Assembly (NCBI GenBank): GCA_030829675.1
Contig: JAURAE010000018.1
Coordinates: 1 to 16,924 of the forward strand
From: Schleiferiaceae bacterium
GTDB lineage: Bacteria; Bacteroidota; Bacteroidia; Flavobacteriales; Schleiferiaceae
Direction: 5' to 3'
DNA: 16,924 bases
Below are positions 8,071 through 15,137 of this stretch, in pieces. The notes beneath the pieces are model-generated. The model did no database searches. It was not told the origin of the DNA and saw only the letters and a list, made by a program, of their open reading frames with translations. Both the position numbers and the translations under genes were made by a program. Position 1 is the first letter of the stretch. Each line of letters begins with the position of its first letter.

Positions 8071-8093
8071 AACCGGCACACGCCGGTTTTTTT
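8071..8093 (+). terminator. Intrinsic terminator after yajC, touching the next start codon
   Basis: A perfect 7-bp stem AACCGGC / GCCGGTT (8071-8077 with 8082-8088) with the loop ACAC is followed by a run of seven T (8087-8093). The last T is immediately before the ATG of the YbbR-like gene at 8094. It has the full form of a Rho-independent terminator in the plus direction. Confidence 0.85.
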
Positions 8094-8975
8094 ATGTCGA
8101 AAATCTTCTCAAATAAAGGTTTAGAAGCATTGCTCTTCATCGGCTTTGCCTTTGCGGTATGGCTTACAATGCGCATTTCCAACACTGAGGTGACCCGTCA
8201 AATCAATGTGGAGTTGATTGCCGTGGGCCGCGCCGTAGATGAATTGTGGCTTGAGGATAGCACTCAGGAATTAAATATCCTCATCGAAGCAAGTGGTTTG
8301 GATGCCTTATTTATGGATAGGTTTAATCAGCGGTTGATTACATTTAATTCTGATGATTTTCTAAGGACTTCAAAGTTGAGTGCATTCTTACTCAATGTCG
8401 ATATCCAGACGATTCTTCAGCAGGAATACGGGCGGGAATACAGATTCAATTGGTCTGGTGATTCCCTCATTTTTCCATCTAGTGCGCTGGTCAGTAAAAC
8501 CTTGCCTGTTGCTTTGCTATCTCCAGAAAATATTTCCATTCCAGAAAGTCACCGCTGGATACAGCGCCCAACGCTGGAGCCGGATAGTATTGAATGTATG
8601 GGCCCCGAGGCCTTGTTGGTAGATTTTCAACCATCCATAACTGCCCCTTCCTTTGTTTGGGATGGTTTGGATCAAAAAGAATTGCCTTTAGATAAGCTTC
8701 CGAGGTACATTTCCGCAAATGTGAATTGGTTAAATATCTCCGCTAGTGCCGATGCTTGGACGGAGGTACAACAGCCCGTAAACCTCCGTTATCAAAACCA
8801 GGATTATCCTATTATCCTTTGGTTGAGTGGCCCTATGAGTACCTTGGTGAATTCGCCAGAATCGTATGTAGACCTAGAATGGCGAATGGAGGATCAAAGG
8901 CTAAGGGTTGATATCAGATCTCTTGCAACGGGAGTAGAGGTTTTAAATTACGAACCTAAATATGTACAGCCATGA
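8094..8975 (+). CDS. YbbR-like membrane-anchored protein
   Basis: A 293-residue protein with one N-terminal transmembrane segment (about 9-27, GLEALLFIGFAFAVWLTMR) and a long extracytoplasmic, beta-rich remainder. The phrase after the helix, NTEVTRQINVELIAVG, resembles the start of YbbR domains (helix, then a strand beginning with T-V-x-V). The place between yajC and coaE is where Bacteroidota carry a YbbR-like gene. Sequence similarity is weak by eye, so the family call leans on topology and neighbours. In other bacteria YbbR (CdaR) regulates the c-di-AMP cyclase CdaA; no such partner is seen here. ATG at 8094 directly follows the T-run of a terminator. The stop overlaps coaE by 4 bp. Confidence 0.7.
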   Translation: MSKIFSNKGLEALLFIGFAFAVWLTMRISNTEVTRQINVELIAVGRAVDELWLEDSTQELNILIEASGLDALFMDRFNQRLITFNSDDFLRTSKLSAFLLNVDIQTILQQEYGREYRFNWSGDSLIFPSSALVSKTLPVALLSPENISIPESHRWIQRPTLEPDSIECMGPEALLVDFQPSITAPSFVWDGLDQKELPLDKLPRYISANVNWLNISASADAWTEVQQPVNLRYQNQDYPIILWLSGPMSTLVNSPESYVDLEWRMEDQRLRVDIRSLATGVEVLNYEPKYVQP

Positions 8976-9556
8976 GCCAGGTAATCTGTATTACAGGCGG
9001 TATAGGCTCTGGTAAGAGCACGGTTTGTAGGTATTTAGAAGAACGTGGATATCCGGTCTACTACAGTGATATACGAGCCAAGGCACTAATGGAAGGTGAT
9101 TACCAACTTAGAGAACAACTCATTACTGTTTTTGGCACAACTATATACACGGACCGTGAGGTCTTGAATCGTACTGAATTAGCAAGGCGCATTTTCAATG
9201 ATTCGAATCTTAAACATTCCCTTGAGTCCATCGTACATCCGCGAGTACACGAAGATTTTGTGCAGTGGAGTAAAGATCAAACGAGCCGCTTGCTCTTCAA
9301 AGAAAGCCCGCTTGCCTTGGAGATTGATGACCAAAGTTGTCAAACAATAGTGGTAGTCCATGCCGAAGCGGAATTACGAATTTCCCGAGTGCTAGGCCGC
9401 AACTCAAATTGGACTAGGGAAGATGTTGAGGCTCGAATGAGGAATCAAATCTCGGACGAGCAAAGATTACGCTTAGCGCACCAGGTCTTGGATAATTCAG
9501 GTACTCCTGACGAACTTCAAGAGAAATTAGATCAGCTTCTCACCAAATGGAGCTGA
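8972..9556 (+). CDS. coaE: Dephospho-CoA kinase
   Basis: Catalyses the last step of coenzyme A synthesis: ATP-dependent phosphorylation of the 3'-hydroxyl of dephospho-CoA, in the cytoplasm. The 194-residue length is normal. P-loop TGGIGSGKST (8-17); YYSDIRAKAL (30-39) corresponds to the family DxDxIAR-like acidic motif, with Asp33; VHPRVHED (88-95) matches the conserved HP motif of the CoA-binding region. The lid/adenine region lies further on (ELRISRVLGRNSNWTREDVEARMRNQ). The start overlaps the YbbR-like stop by 4 bp (ATGA). The last 25 bases overlap, tail to tail, the 3' end of the reductase gene on the other strand. Confidence 0.95.
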   Translation: MSQVICITGGIGSGKSTVCRYLEERGYPVYYSDIRAKALMEGDYQLREQLITVFGTTIYTDREVLNRTELARRIFNDSNLKHSLESIVHPRVHEDFVQWSKDQTSRLLFKESPLALEIDDQSCQTIVVVHAEAELRISRVLGRNSNWTREDVEARMRNQISDEQRLRLAHQVLDNSGTPDELQEKLDQLLTKWS

Positions 9557-10065
9557 ACAAGGCCGTTTGGATAAGATCGAACACTTTCGGTTTTCCATTC
9601 TGATTGTCCTTCATTTTCTCGAAATAGTGGAATGCCATTTCCCAGCATTGCAGGAATATAGGTTAGGATCAGCTCGTCTATGAGATCTGCTTCGTGAAAC
9701 CTGGCATTGGTGGCACCGCCTCCAACAATCCATATGCGTTTTCCTTGTTCTTTTAGTGCTTTTAAAAGAGCTACTGAGCCGTCAGTGAATACTTCTACAT
9801 TTTCATCAGCCAATGGAATATTGGCATCACGGCTTAAGACAATGCTATGCTTGCCCTTATAGGGATAACCGCCTTCAAACTGAAGAATCTGAGCATAGGT
9901 ATTGTATCCCATGACAATGGTGTCAATCCCCTCCATAAATGCTTCATATCCATAATCTTCATCAGGTAAATCGAAGCGTGGATGATCAAGGAAATCAATT
10001 TTCCCATTGATGTCGGCTATGTATCCGTCTAAGGATACGGCAGTATATAAAATTGTACGTCCCAT
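9532..10065 (-). CDS. DHFR/RibD C-terminal family reductase
   Basis: A 177-residue NADPH-dependent reductase-like protein of the RibD C-terminal/dihydrofolate reductase fold, similar in pattern to B. subtilis YwjB/YyaP; substrate unknown. Motifs: SLDGYIA (11-17) in the first strand and loop, TIVMGYNTY (49-57), HSIVLSRD (73-80), the dinucleotide-binding IWIVGGGATN (111-120), and LTYIPAMLGNGIPLF (134-148). It is not the housekeeping FolA, whose motifs differ, nor the bifunctional RibD, since no deaminase domain is present. It lies 21 bases downstream of the phoH-like gene on the same strand, so the two are probably co-transcribed. Its 3' end overlaps coaE by 25 bp. Confidence 0.88.
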   Translation of the reverse strand: MGRTILYTAVSLDGYIADINGKIDFLDHPRFDLPDEDYGYEAFMEGIDTIVMGYNTYAQILQFEGGYPYKGKHSIVLSRDANIPLADENVEVFTDGSVALLKALKEQGKRIWIVGGGATNARFHEADLIDELILTYIPAMLGNGIPLFRENEGQSEWKTESVRSYPNGLVQLHLVRS

Positions 10066-10086
10066 GGTAGCTTTGGTTTATTGGTT

Positions 10087-11451
10087 TTATAGCAAATCGT
10101 TTGCCAAATTCGCGAGGGCGGATCGTTCGCCCTTTTCTAAGGTGATATGTGCATACATATCATGCCCTTTGACTTTATCCACGAGGTAGCTTAGCCCATT
10201 GGATTGCTCATCGAGATAGGGTGTATCTATTTGGCGTACATCGCCCGTGAAAATGAATTTAGCGCCTTCACCGGCGCGGGTAATTATGGTTTTTACTTCA
10301 TGTGGTGTAAGGTTTTGGCTTTCATCTACAATGAAAATGATATTAGCCAATGATCGCCCCCTGATGTATGCCAACGGGGTAATGACTATTTTCTCTTTTT
10401 CCACCATTTCCTCTAATTGTTTGTATTCCTTGTCGCGATCAGAGAAGTTATTCTTGATAAACTTAAGATTGTCCCACAGCGGTTGCATGTATGGGTTAAT
10501 TTTCTCTTTTGCATCACCAGGTAAATACCCCAGGTCCCTGTTGGACAATGGTACAATAGGTCGAGCTAAATAGATTTGTTTAAAATCTCTTCGCTGTTCT
10601 AATGAAGCAGCCAGTGCGATAAGGGTTTTACCCGTTCCCGCTACACCGGTCAAACTCACCAGCTTAATATCTGGATTTAATATGGCGTGCAGGGCAAAAG
10701 CTTGCTCTGCATTGCGAGGTTTTATTCCATATACGCTACGCTTCTCAACATGATCCAATGTTTTATTGTGAGCGTTGTAGTAAGCCAACCCACTACTTGT
10801 TTCTGATTTAAGAATGTAGAAACAATTTGGGATGGGAGAGAATTCCGGGTTTTCCTCAATCACATTATCTATTTCCAATGCCTTGTGCTCATACAGATTT
10901 GATAAGGTAATGGCATTGAAATTTTCAATGGTTTCTTTGCCTTTGAAGAGTGAGTCGACGTCTTTAATCTTACCGGTTTGGTAATCCTGACTTTCTAGCT
11001 CCAAGGCTTTTGCCTTTAATCTGAGGTTGATGTCTTTAGTAATAAGAATGGTAGGACGCCCAGGTTCCTCATCTGCTATATTTAATGCGGCATTAATAAT
11101 GCGGTGGTCCATTTTCCTGCCGAGGACTTTTTCGGCATCGACGCCCTTGCGAGAGGTGTCCATGATGACTTTAATAGAACCTTTATTTTCTCCTTCGAGA
11201 GGAATCCAATTGGTGAAATCCTTGCCCTCTGTAATTCGATCTAGATTTCGAATGAACTCACGAGCCTCATAATTTTTTGAATCGTGTCCTTTTTTAAACT
11301 CGTCCAATTCTTCTAGTACTGAGATGGGTAGAACGACGTCGTGTTCTTCAAAACAGTTGATGGAATTATGGTCGAAAAGAATGACAGATGTGTCTAAAAC
11401 AAAGATTTTGCGGGGCTTGCTCTTACGAGTGGTTGCTTTCTTGGCAGGCAT
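10087..11451 (-). CDS. PIN-PhoH fusion ATPase (PhoH2 type)
   Basis: A 454-residue cytoplasmic protein with an N-terminal PIN nuclease-like domain and a C-terminal PhoH ATPase domain. Characterised PhoH2 proteins with this layout have RNA helicase and RNase activity, so RNA processing is the likely role. PIN domain about 15-165: VLDTSV with Asp20, VLEELDEFKK with acidic residues near 47-51, DHRIINAAL with Asp115, and TKDINLRLKA with Asp140, consistent with a complete acidic site. The PhoH domain (about 240-454) shows Walker A GVAGTGKT (269-276), RGRSLAN (365-371), Walker B IIFIVDESQN (371-380), FTGDVRQID (401-409) and LEKGERS (438-444). A very basic N-terminus precedes the PIN domain. No antitoxin-like small gene lies upstream. 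Confidence 0.93.
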   Translation of the reverse strand: MPAKKATTRKSKPRKIFVLDTSVILFDHNSINCFEEHDVVLPISVLEELDEFKKGHDSKNYEAREFIRNLDRITEGKDFTNWIPLEGENKGSIKVIMDTSRKGVDAEKVLGRKMDHRIINAALNIADEEPGRPTILITKDINLRLKAKALELESQDYQTGKIKDVDSLFKGKETIENFNAITLSNLYEHKALEIDNVIEENPEFSPIPNCFYILKSETSSGLAYYNAHNKTLDHVEKRSVYGIKPRNAEQAFALHAILNPDIKLVSLTGVAGTGKTLIALAASLEQRRDFKQIYLARPIVPLSNRDLGYLPGDAKEKINPYMQPLWDNLKFIKNNFSDRDKEYKQLEEMVEKEKIVITPLAYIRGRSLANIIFIVDESQNLTPHEVKTIITRAGEGAKFIFTGDVRQIDTPYLDEQSNGLSYLVDKVKGHDMYAHITLEKGERSALANLANDLL

Positions 11452-11482
11452 AACAGAGTTATTTGCTTCAAATTACCCAATG

Positions 11483-11511
11483 CAAAATTTGGAAGGAAGC
11501 GGTAAAATCAA
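11483..11511 (-). promoter_or_regulatory. Candidate promoter of the PIN-PhoH gene
   Basis: On the minus strand, TTG (11511-11509), an 18-base spacer and AAATTTTG (11490-11483) resemble the Bacteroidota TTG / TAnnTTTG arrangement, with one mismatch at the first base of the -7 box. It lies 31 bases before the ATG and downstream of the pckA terminator, so this gene would be transcribed independently of pckA. Confidence 0.4.
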
Positions 11512-11544
11512 TTTCCCTTGCGAGTTACTAACCATAGTTTGTGG

Positions 11545-11576
11545 AAAAAGAAAGCCCGCGTTTTTTAACGCGGGCT
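11545..11576 (-). terminator. Intrinsic terminator after pckA
   Basis: A perfect 10-bp stem AGCCCGCGTT / AACGCGGGCT (11576-11567 with 11562-11553) with a four-base loop is followed on the minus strand by TTCTTTTT. It begins 24 bases beyond the pckA stop. The plus direction has no T-run, so it serves pckA only. Confidence 0.9.
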
Positions 11577-11600
11577 CGAACACAACACATCTACGTCTGG

Positions 11601-13205
11601 CTATTCAGCCGATACATAGAGGCTAGGGGCTCCTTTAAGAATTTCAGGCGAGGCCTGATCTTCAAATGCTTTAAAGTTTTGTTCAAATTTCTTAGCCAGT
11701 ACGAGGGCCTGTTGATCATAGGCCTCTTTGTCGGTCCAAGTGTTTTTAGGATTCAATAATTCAGTGGGTACATTTGGGCAAGATTCTGGCATCATCAATC
11801 CGAAAATAGGATGCTCGTGATAAGATAATTGGTCCAAATCACCATTAAGGGCAGCACTAATCATGGCCCTCGTGTAGGACAGCTTAATTCTATCACCTAT
11901 GCCGTAAGCACCGCCAACCCATCCAGTATTGATGAGCCAAACGTTGACTCCTGCAGCCTCCATTTTTTCTGAAAGCATAGTGGCATAATAGGTTGGGTGT
12001 AATGGCATGAATGGGGCACCAAAACAAGCGCTGAATACCGCTTTTGGCTCGTTGACCCCTTCTTCAGTCCCTGCAACTTTTGCGGTATATCCTGAAATAA
12101 AATGGTACGCCGCTTGGTTGGCATCCAACTTAGAAATAGGAGGTAAAACACCGTAGGCATCCGCAGTTAGAAAGAAGATATTTTTCGGATTATTCGCGAG
12201 ACTTCCGGGTTGAATATTATTGATATGGTCAATAGGATAACTTACGCGGGTGTTTTGTGTGATACTCGTGTTAGAGAAATCTACCTGGCCATTTTCGTCC
12301 ATAATGACGTTCTCAAGAATGGCATGAGGTTTAATCGCGTGATAGATATCCGGTTCTTTCTCTTCAGAAAGATCAATGACTTTGGCATAACATCCTCCTT
12401 CGAAATTGAAGATAGTATTATCCGCACACCATCCATGTTCATCATCGCCGATGAGCTTGCGTTGTGGATCAGCGCTTAAGGTAGTCTTTCCAGTACCGCT
12501 TAATCCAAAGAAAATTGCAGTATCACCCTCTACACCAACATTGGCAGAGCAATGCATGCTAAGGACATTCTTTTCGTACGGAAGTATGAAATTAAGAGCG
12601 CTGAAAATTCCTTTTTTGATTTCACCTGTATATCCTGTGCCGCCGATGAGAATGAATTTCTCGGTGAAGTTGAGTATGGCGAAGTTTGCTTGTCTTGTCC
12701 CGTGTTTTTCCGGGTCAGCTAAGAATTCCGGTGCATTGAGTATGGTCCATTCGTGTGTGAAATGAGGGAGTTCATCCTCACTAGGACGGAGGAACATATT
12801 GTAGGCAAACTGGTTAGACCACGGATATTCGTTCACTACTCTCAATGACATTCGGTATGCGGGGTGAGCACCTGCATAAGCATCACGTACGTAAACCTCT
12901 TTATCGCTTAAATAAGCACTGAGGTCTTGCTTTAGTTGGTTGTAGTGTTCCGTCGAGAATGGCTTGTTAATAGGACCCCACCAAAGTGCATCTTCGGTGT
13001 AGGAATCTTTCACGATGAAACGGTCTTCAGGACTTCTTCCGGTATATGTTCCGGTCTGGATAGCTAGGGCACCAAAGGTTGAGCGCACCGCCATATTGCG
13101 GTCGAGACTGTGCTGCTCCAATACATCAGGATGCAAGTTGCTGTGCACAACGTTTGGTATGATACCCAATGAGTTCAAGAACTCAAGGTGGTTCTGGGTG
13201 GTCAT
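11601..13205 (-). CDS. pckA: Phosphoenolpyruvate carboxykinase (ATP)
   Basis: Converts oxaloacetate and ATP to phosphoenolpyruvate, ADP and CO2, the committed step of gluconeogenesis; cytoplasmic. 534 residues, the usual length. Motifs (numbered from ATG at 13205): RSPEDRF (57-63) for substrate binding, HCSANVG (218-224), P-loop GLSGTGKTTLS (234-244), GDDEHGW (253-259) with metal-binding Asp residues, and YTAKVAGTEEG near the C-terminal third. The frame is open up to a TTG at 13241, but that TTG is part of a promoter-like box. The ATG at 13205, giving MTTQNHLEFLNSLG, is therefore the better start. A dedicated terminator lies downstream and a pair of direct repeats upstream, so it looks like a single-gene, individually regulated unit. 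Confidence 0.96.
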   Translation of the reverse strand: MTTQNHLEFLNSLGIIPNVVHSNLHPDVLEQHSLDRNMAVRSTFGALAIQTGTYTGRSPEDRFIVKDSYTEDALWWGPINKPFSTEHYNQLKQDLSAYLSDKEVYVRDAYAGAHPAYRMSLRVVNEYPWSNQFAYNMFLRPSEDELPHFTHEWTILNAPEFLADPEKHGTRQANFAILNFTEKFILIGGTGYTGEIKKGIFSALNFILPYEKNVLSMHCSANVGVEGDTAIFFGLSGTGKTTLSADPQRKLIGDDEHGWCADNTIFNFEGGCYAKVIDLSEEKEPDIYHAIKPHAILENVIMDENGQVDFSNTSITQNTRVSYPIDHINNIQPGSLANNPKNIFFLTADAYGVLPPISKLDANQAAYHFISGYTAKVAGTEEGVNEPKAVFSACFGAPFMPLHPTYYATMLSEKMEAAGVNVWLINTGWVGGAYGIGDRIKLSYTRAMISAALNGDLDQLSYHEHPIFGLMMPESCPNVPTELLNPKNTWTDKEAYDQQALVLAKKFEQNFKAFEDQASPEILKGAPSLYVSAE

Positions 13206-13238
13206 TTTATAATGTGGTTGGTTCTGTAATAGGTATGA

Positions 13239-13246
13239 CAAATGTA
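13239..13246 (-). promoter_or_regulatory. Candidate pckA promoter, -7 box
   Basis: TACATTTG on the minus strand matches TAnnTTTG exactly, 33 bases before the pckA ATG. Its last three bases are the TTG that could be misread as an upstream start codon. No clear -33 TTG is present, which would fit dependence on an activator. Confidence 0.5.
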
Positions 13247-13278
13247 GAGACCTTAGAATAGAATTGGGTCTTAAATCG

Positions 13279-13311
13279 TCAAAAATTATCTACGAGAAAT
13301 CAAAAATTATC
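13279..13311. repeat. Pair of 12-bp direct repeats upstream of pckA
   Basis: TCAAAAATTATC occurs at 13279-13290 and again, identically, at 13300-13311; the starts are 21 bases apart, close to two DNA helical turns. The pair fills the space between the DUF423 stop codon and the pckA promoter box. If transcription starts near 13232, the copies are centred at about -52 and -73, typical positions for activator sites. Confidence 0.75.
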
Positions 13312-13674
13312 CTAGGCCCTTGTGTCATTGGTCCAAGAATTCCAAAGGAATGCCCAACCCAGAATTAATGAAAGTCCGCCTAGAGGTGTAATGGGCCCAA
13401 GAAATGAGAGGTTCAAGCCTACTAGTTCGTCAAGGGCGAGACCGTAAATACTGAAGGAGAAGAGGAGGATTCCCGCTACCCAACACCTTGCTGTCCAGAT
13501 AAATTTCTCACTAGAAGGCAGGGCGATTAGGGCAATGGCATGAAAAAGTTGGTAGGTTGTGGCGGTTTTAAAGCTTTCTAAAGCTTGTGGTGCTAGTACC
13601 TCCTGGAGTGCATGTGCACTCAAGGCGCCCAGGATAACGGCGAGGCCGCCAAAAATTGCTGCAATTCTTTTCAT
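13312..13674 (-). CDS. DUF423 family small membrane protein
   Basis: A 120-residue integral membrane protein of unknown function, related to the YwdK/YgdD group. About four hydrophobic helices are visible (roughly 4-22, 42-54, 62-80, 97-112). Family patterns are present: ILGALSAHALQ near the N-terminus (the GAFGAHAL-type motif), YQLFHAIALI (41-50), and GPITPLGGLSLILGW (92-106). It lies upstream of pckA on the same strand with a 106-bp gap. That gap contains a separate promoter and repeats, so co-regulation is not implied. The -7-like box TAACTTTG ends only four bases before the ATG. Confidence 0.9.
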   Translation of the reverse strand: MKRIAAIFGGLAVILGALSAHALQEVLAPQALESFKTATTYQLFHAIALIALPSSEKFIWTARCWVAGILLFSFSIYGLALDELVGLNLSFLGPITPLGGLSLILGWAFLWNSWTNDTRA

Positions 13675-13678
13675 ACTT

Positions 13679-13686
13679 CAAAGTTA
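13679..13686 (-). promoter_or_regulatory. Candidate DUF423 promoter, -7 box close to start codon
   Basis: TAACTTTG on the minus strand is an exact TAnnTTTG match whose last base is only four bases from the ATG at 13674. A TTG lies 15 bases upstream, shorter than usual. If used, the message would be leaderless or nearly so. Confidence 0.45.
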
Positions 13687-13778
13687 CATTCTAAACGGCA
13701 CCAAGATGTGTTATATTTATGACGGTAATTCCACATACAGTTGAATTCGTAACACTATAATTTAGAATATTCCGCTTC

Positions 13779-15137
13779 ATGCGTCAAAAAATCTTACTCA
13801 TCGGTGCTGGTTTGAGCACGCAGCAATTGGTCCCTTATCTCAAAAGGAGAATCGCATCGCATCAATGGGAGCTTCGGGTGGTTGATCGAGATGGAGCATT
13901 GGCTGCCAAGCGACTTGGTGAGGTTGTGCCGCATACTTCCTCTGGTGCTCTAGATATTCAGGATGAGCAGGCGCTTACAGAGGAAATTAAGGGGTGCCAA
14001 TTAGTCATTTCCATGGTCCCAGCGCACATGCATTTACCGGTGGCGAAGATGTGCTTGAAATTTGGTGCACATATGGTGACGGCCAGTTATGCAACGCCAG
14101 AGATGCACGAATTGAATAATGATGCGCAGCGCGAAGGATTGGTTTTCTTAAATGAGTGTGGTCTGGATCCTGGTATTGACCATATGAGCGCCATGAAGCT
14201 TCTAGATGCCATTCGAAGCGATGGTGGAAAAGTGGTGCTTTTCGAAAGTTTTACCGGTGGTTTGTTGAGCCCAACCTCCGAAGTAGGCAACCCTTGGCGA
14301 TATAAGTTTACTTGGAACCCTCGCAATGTCGTTTTGGCCGGGCAGGGTGGGGCTGTAAAGTTCATTCAAGAAGGAAAGTACAAATACATTCCCCCGCACA
14401 TGGTCTTCCGCAGAACCGAATTCATGAATGTAGAAGGATTTGGCAAATTTGAAGGGATCGCGAATCGTGATAGTCTGAAATACCGCGAAGTCTATGGTTT
14501 GGAGCATGTAGAGACCTTGTATCGAGGAACTTTGCGAAGGCCCGGATTTGCGCGTGCGTGGGACTCTTTTGTGAAATTAGGTATGACTGATGATTCTTAT
14601 CAGATCGCCAATACTCATTTGCTTTCGTTCCGTGAGTTTACCAATCTCTTCCTCGCCTATAACCCTCAGGATAGTGTGGAACTAAAGCTGAAATACTACC
14701 TGGGCATCCCACAGGATTCTGATTTAATGGATAAATTAGTTTGGGCAGGGTTATTTTCATCTCAGATGTTCCCGTTTGAATCGGGTTCACCGGCGCAGTG
14801 CTTGGAGTACATTCTCCGTCAGGTGTGGACGTTGGAAGAATCTGACAAGGATTTGATTGTGATGTACCATAAGATTGGCTGGGAAAAGAATGGCGATCGC
14901 TTCATGGTGGAAAGTTCCATGGGTGTAGAGGGGCAGAGCGCCACACAAACTGCTATGGCTTCCACGGTTGGGCTTCCATTGGCCATTGCGGCACGCTTGA
15001 TCTTAGAGGGGAAAATCGAAAGTACAGGGGTGCAATTGCCGATGACCGCACAATGGTATGGACCTATTTTAGAGGAACTTAGTTCGGATTTCGGGGTCCA
15101 ATTCTACGAGAAATCAGTCCCATACAGCGGATACTAA
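13779..15137 (+). CDS. Saccharopine dehydrogenase family protein
   Basis: A 452-residue NAD(P)-dependent oxidoreductase of the saccharopine dehydrogenase/reductase (Lys9-like) family. In lysine metabolism such enzymes interconvert saccharopine and 2-aminoadipate semialdehyde plus glutamate; the family also includes carboxynorspermidine dehydrogenase, so the substrate is inferred. A Rossmann loop IGAGLSTQ (8-15) starts the protein and VVDRD (34-38) ends the second strand. SMVPAHMHLPVAKMC (78-92) and the hallmark NECGLDPGIDHM (125-136) follow, then SEVGNPWRYKFTWNPRNVV (167-185). The near-C-terminal AMASTVGLPLAIAARLILEG is also typical. It stands alone on the plus strand. Its TAA overlaps the trmN6 TAG on the opposite strand in the four bases CTAA. 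Confidence 0.9.
   Translation: MRQKILLIGAGLSTQQLVPYLKRRIASHQWELRVVDRDGALAAKRLGEVVPHTSSGALDIQDEQALTEEIKGCQLVISMVPAHMHLPVAKMCLKFGAHMVTASYATPEMHELNNDAQREGLVFLNECGLDPGIDHMSAMKLLDAIRSDGGKVVLFESFTGGLLSPTSEVGNPWRYKFTWNPRNVVLAGQGGAVKFIQEGKYKYIPPHMVFRRTEFMNVEGFGKFEGIANRDSLKYREVYGLEHVETLYRGTLRRPGFARAWDSFVKLGMTDDSYQIANTHLLSFREFTNLFLAYNPQDSVELKLKYYLGIPQDSDLMDKLVWAGLFSSQMFPFESGSPAQCLEYILRQVWTLEESDKDLIVMYHKIGWEKNGDRFMVESSMGVEGQSATQTAMASTVGLPLAIAARLILEGKIESTGVQLPMTAQWYGPILEELSSDFGVQFYEKSVPYSGY

Noticed and set aside
11545..11576. Bidirectional terminator serving both strands
   Set aside because: The T-run follows the hairpin only on the minus strand; the plus side continues TCGAACAC.
13206..13241. Twelve extra N-terminal residues for pckA from a TTG start
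   Set aside because: The TTG is the end of the promoter-like box TACATTTG, the usual protein length is met from ATG 13205, and the extra residues match nothing in the family.
13279..13311. The 12-bp repeats as additional -7 promoter boxes
   Set aside because: On the minus strand they contain TAATTTTTG, which has three bases between TA and TTTG instead of two, and no start gene follows at a suitable distance.
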